Positions 27,641 to 36,036 of a stretch of 64,000 nucleotides of DNA are shown piece by piece. Position numbers and translations under genes: made by a program. Origin of the DNA: Fulvimarina sp040239565 (GTDB lineage: Bacteria; Pseudomonadota; Alphaproteobacteria; Rhizobiales; Rhizobiaceae); the NCBI RefSeq assembly GCF_040239565.1, contig NZ_JBEHWS010000004.1, positions 248,001 through 312,000 of the forward strand, read 5' to 3'. How positions within the stretch are numbered: the stretch's first letter is position 1; each line of letters begins with the position of its first letter. Under the pieces are notes generated by a model that ran no database searches, had not been told where the DNA came from, and saw only the letters and a program-made list of their open reading frames with translations.

Positions 27641-28438
27641 ATGAGGGCACGGGGCGGCTCGAGGGTGCTGAACGAAATCCACGTTGAAACGGCCGAGGCC
27701 TTCGGACCGGCGATAAGCCATGGGTTTTTCACCCGTGACGGCGGCGTATCGACGGGACTCTATGCATCGATGAACGCTGGGCTTGGCTCGAATGACGAGC
27801 GCGATGCGGTCATCGAGAATCGGTCTCGCGCACTCGGTTTCATGGGAGTTTCTCCCGATCGGCTCGCGACCCCATGGCAGATACATTCGCCAACGGCCGT
27901 CATCGTAGAAGAGCCGTTCGGCGACGAGCGTCCACAAGCCGATGCCGTCGTGACAAAGACGAAAGGTCTTGCTGTCGGCGTGGTCACGGCCGATTGCGGA
28001 CCGATCCTTTTTGCAGATGCAGAAGCGGGTGTCGTCGCCGCAGCCCATGCCGGCTGGAAGGGCGCGACCGGCGGGGTCATCGAGGCGACCCTCGAAGCCA
28101 TGGTCAGCCTTGGCGCCAAACTTTCGCGTATCACGGCGATTCTCGGCCCGACTATCAGCCAAGCCAGTTACGAGGTGGGCGCGGAGCGTCTCGACGAGGC
28201 TGTCGAGGCTGCCGGTCCGTCCGCTCGCCGGTTCTTCGAAGACGGCGTCGCGCCCGGCAAATATCAGTTCGACCTGCCCGGCCTGATCGTAGAGCGCCTG
28301 AACAAGGCCGGCGTTGACGGTCGGTCCGTCGGTATATGTACCTATGGCGATCAGCGGTTCTTCTCTTTCCGCCGGGCGACACATCGCGGCGATCCGGATT
28401 ACGGACGCCAGCTTTCAGCAATCGCGGTCAAAGGCTGA
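27641..28438 (+). CDS. pgeF: PgeF/YfiH-family multicopper-oxidase-like (DUF152, purine nucleoside phosphorylase-type) protein
   Basis: About 265 residues. Family motifs are HGFFTRDGGVS, a metal-binding cysteine in VVTADCGPILFAD, AAAHAGWKGATGGV, and ICTYGDQRFFSFRR. Members of this family act on purine nucleosides and have been linked to peptidoglycan editing; which applies here is unknown. The start is unsure: ATG 27641 is used here, but TTG 27596 with GAGGGCGA is also in frame. The M24 gene follows after 5 bp. Confidence 0.88.
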   Translation: MRARGGSRVLNEIHVETAEAFGPAISHGFFTRDGGVSTGLYASMNAGLGSNDERDAVIENRSRALGFMGVSPDRLATPWQIHSPTAVIVEEPFGDERPQADAVVTKTKGLAVGVVTADCGPILFADAEAGVVAAAHAGWKGATGGVIEATLEAMVSLGAKLSRITAILGPTISQASYEVGAERLDEAVEAAGPSARRFFEDGVAPGKYQFDLPGLIVERLNKAGVDGRSVGICTYGDQRFFSFRRATHRGDPDYGRQLSAIAVKG

Positions 28439-28443
28439 ACGTC

Positions 28444-29598
28444 ATGCTGCATTTCACTCGCGAGGAATACGAAGCCCGACAGGCACGCCTCATGGCGCGG
28501 ATGAAGGAGGAGAAGCTCGATGCGCTGATGCTCTTCTCCCAGGAATCCATGTACTGGCTCACCGGCTACGACTCCTTCGGCTTCTGCTTCTTCCAGTGCC
28601 TGGTTTTCACTGCCGACGGCCAGATGCGGCTCCTCACGCGCTCGGCCGATATGCGGCAGGCACGACAAACCTCGATCATCGAAACCGTCATCGTCTGGCG
28701 GGACCGGGGAAGCGCCGATCCGGTGATCGAACTGCGCGACATGCTGGAAGATATGGACCTCCTCGGCGCCAAGATCGGCGTCGAATGGGCAACCCATGGC
28801 CTCACCGCGGCCAACGGCAGGATGGTCGAGGAGCGTCTCGACTCCTTCGCTTCGCTCAAGGATGCATCGCTCCTGATCCCATTGATCCGCGCCGTGAAAT
28901 CACCGGCCGAGATCACGCAGGTTCGCGAAGCGACCCGCCTGGCCGACGAGGCCTATGAAGAGGTCCTGCCGCTGATCAAGCCGGGCGCCGACGAAGGCGA
29001 GCTCCTCGCGGTTCTTCAGGGCACGATCCTGAAAAAAGGCGGCGACTATCCGGCCAATCCCTTCATTCTCGGTTCCGGGGAAGCGGCCCTTCTTTGCCGC
29101 TACAAGTCAGGACGCAGCAAGCTGAAGGAGCAGGATCAGCTCACCCTCGAATGGGCAGGCGTCAAAGCGCAGTATCATTCGGCTCTGATGCGCACGGTCA
29201 TCATCGGCGAGCCAACGGAGCGCCATCAGGAGCTCTACGCCGCCGCGACCGAAGCGCTCGAAGCGGTGGAAAAAACAATGCGGCCCGGCAAGACCTTCGG
29301 CGACGTGTTCGACGCCCATGCGACGGTCATGGAAGAACACGATCTCGCCCGCCACCGCCTGTCGGCCTGCGGCTATTCACTCGGGGCCAGCTATGCGCCG
29401 TCCTGGATGGATGCACCGATGTTCATGTCGGGCAATGCGGCTGAGATCGTGCCGGACATGACGCTGTTTGCTCATATGATCATCATGGACTCGGAAAGCG
29501 GTACCGCGATGACCCTGGGCCGGACCTATCTCACCACGGAAGGCGCGCCGGAGCCGTTCTCGAAACTCTCGCTCGATCTTCCGGTGATCCGGCCCTGA
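28444..29598 (+). CDS. M24-family (creatinase/DoeA-like) protein lacking canonical metal ligands
   Basis: 384 residues with the pita-bread fold pattern: an N-terminal creatinase domain (about 1-150) and a C-terminal M24 domain. In true Xaa-Pro peptidases five ligands (D, D, H, E, E) bind metals. Here the corresponding positions read LTLEWAG, YHSALMRT (A247), GYSLG with no histidine, MDSESG and TLGRT. It therefore cannot bind the usual two metals and resembles creatinase or ectoine hydrolase DoeA more than aminopeptidase P. It is probably co-transcribed with pgeF. The substrate is unknown. Confidence 0.8.
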   Translation: MLHFTREEYEARQARLMARMKEEKLDALMLFSQESMYWLTGYDSFGFCFFQCLVFTADGQMRLLTRSADMRQARQTSIIETVIVWRDRGSADPVIELRDMLEDMDLLGAKIGVEWATHGLTAANGRMVEERLDSFASLKDASLLIPLIRAVKSPAEITQVREATRLADEAYEEVLPLIKPGADEGELLAVLQGTILKKGGDYPANPFILGSGEAALLCRYKSGRSKLKEQDQLTLEWAGVKAQYHSALMRTVIIGEPTERHQELYAAATEALEAVEKTMRPGKTFGDVFDAHATVMEEHDLARHRLSACGYSLGASYAPSWMDAPMFMSGNAAEIVPDMTLFAHMIIMDSESGTAMTLGRTYLTTEGAPEPFSKLSLDLPVIRP

Positions 29599-29752
29599 CG
29601 GGTAACGCCGTCAAGACTCCGTTTACTGTGCCCGACAACTTATAGGTATCGGGGTCAGGTTCTCTTCACCACCCATCAAGCTTTTTCTCCCAGCGTCACA
29701 CGACACACGTTCCTCCGGCCGGACGGAGCGAATGGCGGGATAAGCAAGAGGC

Positions 29753-30745
29753 TTGACCAACGTGACCGGACAGCGACGCTTCGATCGAAAGAAGGCTACC
29801 CTTCTTATCGCGGCCATGACTCCGGGCATGCTCAGTGCGTGTTCTGGCGTGGAGATGATGTCGAGCGTCGATGGCAATCTGGTTCCGCCAGCTTCGATCG
29901 GCTCGGGCGGCGGCGTATACGGGTCGCCCTCCCCCAACCCCGCGGGGTCGGGAAGCGATCTTTCCAGCGGCTATGGCGGCATGTCCGCGCCGACGCCGCC
30001 CTACCCAGTCGAAAAGCTGCCGGGGGGCTACCAGCCACAGAATGCGGGCTATCAGCAGCCAGCGCAGCAAAATCCAGACTATCAGCAAAAAGCGGGCTAC
30101 CAGCAGAACAGCGGGTATCAGCAGAACGCCTCGGCTCAGCCGAACGACGGTTATCAACAAGCTGCGCCGACATCGAACAATATTCAGTCGGCGCCGCTCC
30201 TTGCGCCGTCCTCCAACCAGCAGACAGTTCAGCAGCCGGCAGAGACATACGAGCAGCCGACCTATTCCGACGACAACGACGCGTCCACGGCGCAACAGCA
30301 GGCAAGCATTGCGCCGCCGTCCCAACCCGCACCCGCGCCACAGACGCAGACTCAGACGCAATCCGCGGCGCTCGGCCGGTCGACATCGGAGGTTCAGTTC
30401 CTGCCACTCGTCGGCGCGCCGAACGAGCAGGCCAATATTCTCGCTCAGGCCCTCTCCGACGAAGCAGGCCGCTCCAGCGTCACCATTCGCCCGGCATCCG
30501 ATGGACAGGCATCGGTACGCCTCAAAGGATATTTCAGCGCCTTCGATGAGGGCGATCAATCGGTGCTGGTCTATGTCTGGGACGTTCTCGATCCCAATGA
30601 CGAGCGCATTCACCGCATCCAAGGCCAGGAGCGTTACGCTAAGTCGCCTGATGGTCCTTGGGCGGGCGTCGATCGTACGGTGCTCGACCGCGTTGCGAGA
30701 ACGACACTTCAGGAAGCACAGAGCCTTCCGCAGGCCTCAGGTTGA
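29753..30745 (+). CDS. Predicted lipoprotein with glutamine-rich YQQ repeats
   Basis: 330 residues starting at TTG 29753 (a GTG three codons later is possible). A lipobox LSAC places the lipidated cysteine at residue 30. Residues 90-140 contain YQQ repeats (at 100, 110, 116, 122 and 134, with YQP at 93) in a Gln/Pro/Ser-rich linker that runs to about 215. The C-terminal ~115 residues are globular and include RIQGQERY. I do not recognise the family. It probably sits in the outer membrane facing the periplasm. It precedes prs by 171 bp. Confidence 0.7.
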   Translation: MTNVTGQRRFDRKKATLLIAAMTPGMLSACSGVEMMSSVDGNLVPPASIGSGGGVYGSPSPNPAGSGSDLSSGYGGMSAPTPPYPVEKLPGGYQPQNAGYQQPAQQNPDYQQKAGYQQNSGYQQNASAQPNDGYQQAAPTSNNIQSAPLLAPSSNQQTVQQPAETYEQPTYSDDNDASTAQQQASIAPPSQPAPAPQTQTQTQSAALGRSTSEVQFLPLVGAPNEQANILAQALSDEAGRSSVTIRPASDGQASVRLKGYFSAFDEGDQSVLVYVWDVLDPNDERIHRIQGQERYAKSPDGPWAGVDRTVLDRVARTTLQEAQSLPQASG

Positions 30746-30916
30746 TGTCACGGCAACAAGCCGTAACCATCTCCAGAAACTCCCAACGGTGTTTGGGTTG
30801 AAGTTTCCCGGCAGGCTGGTAAAGCGCGCTGGCGAAAGCGGCGCGTCCGCGGGAGCCGTCCGGCAGGCTCCCGGGGCAAAGGATGTGACGGAACAGCCGA
30901 GACACGGACTAGCGTG

Positions 30917-31849
30917 ATGAAAATTTTCAGCGGCAACTCCAACCGGTCGCTTGCGGAGGCGATGGCGAAATATCTGGAGCTTCCGGTGGGCGAGGCTCTG
31001 GTCCGCCGTTTCGCCGACCAGGAAATCTTCGTCGAGATTCAGGAAAACGTGCGCGGCGAAGACGTCTTCATTCTCCAGTCGACGTCCTACCCCGCCAACG
31101 ACCACCTGATGGAGCTGTTGATCATCATCGACGCGATGCGCCGCGCCTCGGCCAAGCGCATCACCGCCGTCCTCCCTTATTTCGGCTATGCGCGACAGGA
31201 TCGGAAAGCCGGCGGCCGCACACCGATCTCCGCCAAGCTCGTCGCCAACCTCATTACCCATGCCGGCGCCGACCGGGTGATGACCCTCGATCTTCATGCC
31301 GGGCAGATCCAGGGCTTTTTCGACATCCCGACAGACAACCTTTTCGCGATCCCGCTCTTTGCCCGTGACATCAAGGAGCATCAGGACCTTTCGAACCTCA
31401 CCGTCGTGTCGCCGGACGTCGGCGGCGTGGTGCGTGCCCGCGCTCTGGCCAAGCGGCTCGACGCACAGCTCGCCATCGTCGACAAGCGGCGCGAGCGGCC
31501 AGGCGAATCGGAAGTCATGAACATCATCGGCGATGTCGACGGCCGGAACTGCATCCTGATCGACGACATCATCGATTCGGGCGGCACGCTCTGCAACGCC
31601 GCCGCAGCGCTCGTCGATGCCGGCGCAAACAGCGCCTCGGCCTACATCACCCACGGCGTCCTCTCCGGCGGCGCGGCGGCCCGTATTGCCGCTTCCAGCC
31701 TGCAGGAGCTGGTCATCACGGATTCGATCGAGCCGACCAAGGCGATTCGCGAGACCGACAATATCCGCATCGTGACCACGGCCAATCTCCTCGGCGAAGC
31801 GATCGCGCGGACGGCTTCAGAAGAATCGGTTTCCAGCCTCTTCGACTGA
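30917..31849 (+). CDS. prs: Ribose-phosphate pyrophosphokinase
   Basis: 310 residues making PRPP from ribose 5-phosphate and ATP. It has FGYARQDRKAGGRTPISAKL in the ATP region and the PRPP-binding motif LIDDIIDSGGTL near residues 214-225. Start ATG 30917; GTG three bases earlier is also open. The length and conservation are those of the housekeeping enzyme. Upstream, 30746-30916 holds no gene. Confidence 0.97.
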   Translation: MKIFSGNSNRSLAEAMAKYLELPVGEALVRRFADQEIFVEIQENVRGEDVFILQSTSYPANDHLMELLIIIDAMRRASAKRITAVLPYFGYARQDRKAGGRTPISAKLVANLITHAGADRVMTLDLHAGQIQGFFDIPTDNLFAIPLFARDIKEHQDLSNLTVVSPDVGGVVRARALAKRLDAQLAIVDKRRERPGESEVMNIIGDVDGRNCILIDDIIDSGGTLCNAAAALVDAGANSASAYITHGVLSGGAAARIAASSLQELVITDSIEPTKAIRETDNIRIVTTANLLGEAIARTASEESVSSLFD

Positions 31850-31960
31850 TCGGCCTGCGGACCCAATCGCGCCGCTCGTCAGGCGGCGGCGCCTTGGCGC
31901 TGGTGGCTTTCCTTCTACTGCGTCCTACCCTTTCCGCCAGATCACCACGCGGAAAGTGAC

Positions 31961-32719
31961 ATGACCGAAAGCAGAGCCGTCGAGTTCACGGGTTCGAACG
32001 GAAACAGGATTTCCGCGCGGCTCGAAGTGCCCGACGCTGATCCGGTGGCCTACGCGCTGTTCTGCTCCTGCTTCACCTGCGGCAAGGATTTCCTCGCAAG
32101 CGTCAAAGTGAGCCGCGCCCTCGCCGAGGCGGGGATCGCAACCCTACGCTTCGACTTCTCCGGTATCGGCCAGAGCGAAGGCGATTTCGAATATACGAAC
32201 TTCTCGACCGACCGCGCCGATACGGTCGCAGCCGCCGGTTTCCTGCGTGAGAACTACGCCGCTCCCAAGCTGATCGTTGGGCATAGCTTAGGCGGCGCGG
32301 TGGCGATCGCGGCGGCAAGCGATATTCCAGAATGCAAAGCCGTCGTGACGATTGCCGCGCCCTACGACGCCTGGCACGTGACCCACAATTTCGAGGATGC
32401 GCTCGACGCCATACGCAAGGATGGACGCGCCGAGGTCGAACTCGGTGGACGGACCTTCACCATTGCCCGGAAGTTTGTCGACGATCTGAAAGACCAGCCT
32501 CAGCCCGAACGGATCGATGCCCTCAATATAGCTCTCCTCGTGATGCATTCGCCGACGGACGATGTCGTCGGCATCGAGAACGCACGGATGATTCACGACC
32601 GGGCACGCCATTCCAAGAGCTTCGTCTCGCTGGAAGGCGCGACGCATTTTCTAACCGATGGCGCCGATGCCGAATACGCTGCCGGCATCATCGCGGCCTG
32701 GGCCAGCCGCTACTTCTGA
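31961..32719 (+). CDS. Alpha/beta hydrolase of the kind often fused to OsmC
   Basis: 252 residues. The nucleophile elbow is GHSLGG, preceded by RFDFSGIGQSEGDF and with a final catalytic histidine in GATHFL. The N-terminal region (FCSCFTCGKDFLASVKVSRAL) matches the hydrolase half of bifunctional hydrolase-OsmC proteins. Here the protein ends after the hydrolase and no OsmC domain follows within the next 290 bp. The catalytic triad appears intact. The physiological substrate is unknown. Confidence 0.82.
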   Translation: MTESRAVEFTGSNGNRISARLEVPDADPVAYALFCSCFTCGKDFLASVKVSRALAEAGIATLRFDFSGIGQSEGDFEYTNFSTDRADTVAAAGFLRENYAAPKLIVGHSLGGAVAIAAASDIPECKAVVTIAAPYDAWHVTHNFEDALDAIRKDGRAEVELGGRTFTIARKFVDDLKDQPQPERIDALNIALLVMHSPTDDVVGIENARMIHDRARHSKSFVSLEGATHFLTDGADAEYAAGIIAAWASRYF

Positions 32720-33006
32720 ACCGTCGAGAAACCCGACGAGGTCGTATTGCCGCGACCGCGGACTATCGAGCGCTCCGCCCCGCGCACCACCCGTTTTCTC
32801 GACGGCTGACGCGAACGCGCCTCGAAAAGAGCCGTCACGCGGCCCGCTTGCCCTCAAGGCAGGCCTGCGTTATAGGCTGCGGCGTCCGCGCAGACACCCT
32901 TGGAGGCAGCGCGGAGATGGGCGGTTTGCCAGTGGCAGGCCGCTTTTCGTCGTTTCCGGCACGAGACGCGGCCGGGCGACCACCTCAACAGTCAAAGGAC
33001 AAAACC
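32720..33006 (+). promoter_or_regulatory. Intergenic region before rplY
   Basis: 287 bp with no supported gene; reading frames crossing it belong to neighbouring shadows. It should hold the rplY promoter. TCAAAGGACAAAACC directly precedes the rplY ATG and contains the AGGA ribosome site. Confidence 0.35.
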
Positions 33007-33705
33007 ATGCATCAGACCTTCGAGGTCAAGGCCGAGAAGCGCGAAAAGGTCGGCAAGGGGGCCGCCAGAGCTTTGCGCCGCAACGCCATGATTCCAGCCG
33101 TCATCTACGGCGACAACAAAGATCCTCTGCCGATCGCGCTCCCCTACAAGGAAACTTTCCTTGCGCTTCACGCCGGCGGCTTCATGACCAATCTCGCGAC
33201 GATCACGGTAGGCAAGGAGAAGATCAAAGTTCTCCCGCGCGACTACCAGCTCGATCCGGTGCGCGACTTCCTGGAGCATGTGGACTTTCTGCGCGTCGGC
33301 GAAAAGACCCGCGTGACGGTCGAAATCCCGGTTCACTTCGAGAACGAAGAGGCCTCTCCTGGGCTCGAGCGCGGCGGCGTCCTCAACATCGTGCGCCATG
33401 CGGTCGAGGTCGAGTGCTCCGCGAACGCCATTCCGGAATACTTCACGATCGATCTGACGGATAAGGAAATCGGCGACACGCTGGCAGCCTCCGCAGTCAA
33501 GCTGCCGAAGGGCGTCGAGTTCACGATCACCGACCGCGACTTCGCGATCGCGACGATCGCAACCCCGGCAGCGCTGCGCTCCGAGGAAGAAGAAGGCGAC
33601 ATCTCCGAGGACGAGGCTCCGCAGGCCGACGAGGTCGAGGCGACCGAAGTCACCGAGCAGGACGCCCAGACCGTCGAAGGCGAGACCAAGGCCGGCCCGG
33701 AATAG
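33007..33705 (+). CDS. rplY: 50S ribosomal protein L25/general stress protein Ctc
   Basis: 232 residues, the long TL5/Ctc form. The N-terminal 5S rRNA-binding domain includes VGKGAARALRRNAMIPAVIYG and a conserved DFLEHVDFLRV stretch. A second beta domain follows, then an acidic tail rich in Glu, Asp and Ala from about residue 190. A good terminator lies 36 bp downstream, and pth follows, a common pairing in bacteria. Confidence 0.97.
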   Translation: MHQTFEVKAEKREKVGKGAARALRRNAMIPAVIYGDNKDPLPIALPYKETFLALHAGGFMTNLATITVGKEKIKVLPRDYQLDPVRDFLEHVDFLRVGEKTRVTVEIPVHFENEEASPGLERGGVLNIVRHAVEVECSANAIPEYFTIDLTDKEIGDTLAASAVKLPKGVEFTITDRDFAIATIATPAALRSEEEEGDISEDEAPQADEVEATEVTEQDAQTVEGETKAGPE

Positions 33706-33741
33706 GCTGGCGTCTCACGCTCTCATTCGCCAGATGTATCG

Positions 33742-33772
33742 AACGGCCGGGTGTTTCATCCGGCCGTTTTGG
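33742..33772 (+). terminator. Terminator after rplY
   Basis: AACGGCCGG and CCGGCCGTT form a perfect 9-bp stem with a 9-base loop, followed by TTGGTT. It lies between rplY and pth and could allow partial read-through into pth. Confidence 0.7.
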
Positions 33773-33801
33773 TTCCGAAGTCCCGATAAAAGGAACGCTC
33801 C

Positions 33802-34545
33802 ATGATCCTCATCGCAGGCCTTGGCAATCCCGGTCCGAAATATGCCGACAATCGGCACAATATCGGCTTCATGGCCGTCGACGAGATCGCGCGAGATCCA
33901 AGCTTCTCGTCATGGTCGAAGAAGTTCTCCGGCGAGATTTCCGAGGGCCAGATCGGCGGTGAAAAGGTACTTCTCCTCAAGCCCCTCACCTTCATGAACG
34001 ACTCCGGACGATCGATCGGCGAAGCCGCGCGGTTCTACAAAATCGACCCGAAGGACGTGATCGTCGTCCATGATGAACTCGATCTCGATCCCGGCCGGGT
34101 GAAGGTAAAGACCGGCGGCGGGAACGGGGGGCACAATGGCCTGCGCTCCACGGACGCCCATCTCGGCACCAGGGACTATCGCCGCATGCGTCTCGGCATC
34201 GGCCATCCGGGCCGGAAGGAGGCGGTCACGCCCCATGTGCTGGGCGATTTTTCCAAAGCCGACAGGGAGTGGTTGGAGCCTCTCCTCGACACGATCGCGC
34301 GCAATATCGAGCCGCTGGTGAAGGGCGAGGACGCGAGCTTCATGAACAAGATCTCGACGGCGGGCGGCCCGAATGCCTCGACCGCGTCAAAGCCTCCAAA
34401 GACACCGAAACCCAATGAAACCGGCAAGCCCGCCAAGGGCAAGAGCCACATCCATCAGGCTCGAGGAACAGGCCCGCAGGTCAAGGTGCCTGAAAAAGGC
34501 CCGATGGCCGAAATGCTGAAGCGGATGTTCGGCAAGGGGGTTTGA
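33802..34545 (+). CDS. pth: Peptidyl-tRNA hydrolase
   Basis: 247 residues. The catalytic histidine lies in NRHNIGF (about residue 21), with the conserved AGLGNPGPKYADNRHN start, TFMNDSG, and HDELDLDPGRVKVKTGGGNG. It recycles peptidyl-tRNAs. The C-terminal tail beyond about residue 190 is lysine/proline-rich and longer than in E. coli, as often seen in rhizobia. AAAGGAACGCTCC precedes the ATG. Confidence 0.97.
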   Translation: MILIAGLGNPGPKYADNRHNIGFMAVDEIARDPSFSSWSKKFSGEISEGQIGGEKVLLLKPLTFMNDSGRSIGEAARFYKIDPKDVIVVHDELDLDPGRVKVKTGGGNGGHNGLRSTDAHLGTRDYRRMRLGIGHPGRKEAVTPHVLGDFSKADREWLEPLLDTIARNIEPLVKGEDASFMNKISTAGGPNASTASKPPKTPKPNETGKPAKGKSHIHQARGTGPQVKVPEKGPMAEMLKRMFGKGV

Positions 34546-34712
34546 CGCGAAGCTCCGCGTGTCTTGGCGCGCCGACATCCCCATCCGGCCAGCATTTTTC
34601 ACCCGATCGGGCTCGACCGCCCTCCGTGCCTTTCTTGCCCTAGCCCTATAGTTCCCCCTATTCGAAGGAGAGTGGCGGGCGCCGCGCATCATATTCGGGA
34701 GGAATGAGACTC

Positions 34713-35633
34713 ATGAGCGACGCAACGATCATGGACGGCAAGGCGCGATCCAAGTCGATCATCGAAGAGGTCACCCAACAGACCAAGAAACTGAAGGAAG
34801 AGACTGGCCTCCAGCCAGGGCTCGCGGTGGTCATCGTGGGATCCGATCCGGCAAGCCAGGTCTATGTCGGCTCGAAGGCGAAGCGCGCGGAAGAATGCGG
34901 GTTCAAATCGGTCAAGCACGAACTGCCCGAGGATACGAGCGAGGCGGATCTTCTGAAGATCGTCGACGATCTCAACAAGGATGATACGATCCACGGCATC
35001 CTCGTCCAGCTGCCGCTGCCCAAACAGATAGACGAGGGCAAGGTGATCCAGGCGATCGACGCCGACAAGGATGTAGACGGCTTTCACCTGATCAATGTCG
35101 GGCGCATCGCTACGGGCGCGGCAGACGAAGCCTTCGTGCCCTGCACGCCGGCCGGCTGCATGGTTATGATCCGCGACGTTCTGGGCGACGATCTTTCGGG
35201 TCTCAACGCCGTCATCGTCGGCCGATCCAACATCGTGGGCAAGCCGATGGCCCAGCTCTTGCTCGCCGCCAATGCGACCGTCACCATCGCCCATTCGCGC
35301 ACCAAAAACCTCGCCGCCGTCTGCGCCAACGCCGATATTCTGGTGGCTGCCGTCGGCCGGCCGGAGATGGTGACGGGCAATTACGTGAAAGAAGGTGCCG
35401 TGGTCGTCGATGTCGGCATCAACAGGATCGATGCACCCGAAAAGGGCACCAAGGACGATGGAACGCCGAAGACCCGGCTCGTGGGCGATGTCGCTTACGA
35501 CGAGGCAGCCGAGAAGGCCAAGGCCATCACGCCCGTTCCGGGCGGCGTCGGCCCGATGACCATCGGCATGCTGATGGCGAATACACTCCGCTCGGCCTAT
35601 CGCGCAGCCGGCAAGGAAGCGCCGAAATTCTGA
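34713..35633 (+). CDS. folD: Bifunctional methylenetetrahydrofolate dehydrogenase/methenyltetrahydrofolate cyclohydrolase
   Basis: 306 residues. Signature stretches are PASQVYVGSKAKRAEECG, GILVQLPLPKQID, the nucleotide-binding GRSNIVGKPMAQLL, and PVPGGVGPMTIGML near the C-terminus. It interconverts one-carbon tetrahydrofolate forms in the cytoplasm. ATG 34713 is 9 bp from GGGAGGA; an ATG at 34704 abuts that site and is unlikely. A strong terminator follows. Confidence 0.97.
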   Translation: MSDATIMDGKARSKSIIEEVTQQTKKLKEETGLQPGLAVVIVGSDPASQVYVGSKAKRAEECGFKSVKHELPEDTSEADLLKIVDDLNKDDTIHGILVQLPLPKQIDEGKVIQAIDADKDVDGFHLINVGRIATGAADEAFVPCTPAGCMVMIRDVLGDDLSGLNAVIVGRSNIVGKPMAQLLLAANATVTIAHSRTKNLAAVCANADILVAAVGRPEMVTGNYVKEGAVVVDVGINRIDAPEKGTKDDGTPKTRLVGDVAYDEAAEKAKAITPVPGGVGPMTIGMLMANTLRSAYRAAGKEAPKF

Positions 35634-35665
35634 CAAGCGCCTTCCGGCACAAATACGACGACACA

Positions 35666-35699
35666 GCAAAACGGGCATCCGGCAGGATGCCCGTTTTGC
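35666..35699. terminator. Strong terminator after folD
   Basis: A perfect 15-bp stem (GCAAAACGGGCATCC and its complement) with a GGCA loop. The arms end in TTTTGC and begin GCAAAA, so it can end transcription on both strands, serving folD and the convergent DUF3309 gene. Confidence 0.85.
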
Positions 35700-35725
35700 G
35701 TTCGACAAGTGAAACTATCGATGCG

Positions 35726-35884
35726 TCAGAGAATGCCGATCAGGATCAGCACGAGAACGGCGACGAGAAGCAGGCCGACTATCATCAGCGGGCCGATCGT
35801 CAAGCGACGCGAATATGGCCAGATCGGCATGACCGCGATCAGGGCGATCAGGAGAAGAACAAAGAAAATTCCGCCGGTCGTCAT
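35726..35884 (-). CDS. DUF3309 small membrane protein
   Basis: 52 residues translated by hand; it begins MTTGGIFFVLLLIALIAVMP, continues with IWPYSRR at about 21-27, and has a second hydrophobic stretch to the end. Two membrane segments joined by a short basic turn, with the IWPYSR signature, match the DUF3309 family common in Hyphomicrobiales. CGGAGCC lies about 8 bases before the ATG. Function is unknown. It is convergent with folD and shares its terminator. Confidence 0.8.
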   Translation of the reverse strand: MTTGGIFFVLLLIALIAVMPIWPYSRRLTIGPLMIVGLLLVAVLVLILIGIL

Positions 35885-36036
35885 GCGTCTATGGCTCCGA
35901 TCTGCTTTCAGTGGGCCTCATTCGCAGCCGGAAGTGCGGCGCAGGCGTTTGGGCCGTGGATTCGCCACGCTTCCTAGCGTCCTCTTCCAAGAACCGCAAT
36001 CGCCCGATGGTATCGTACCGACAGACCGACGCGATA

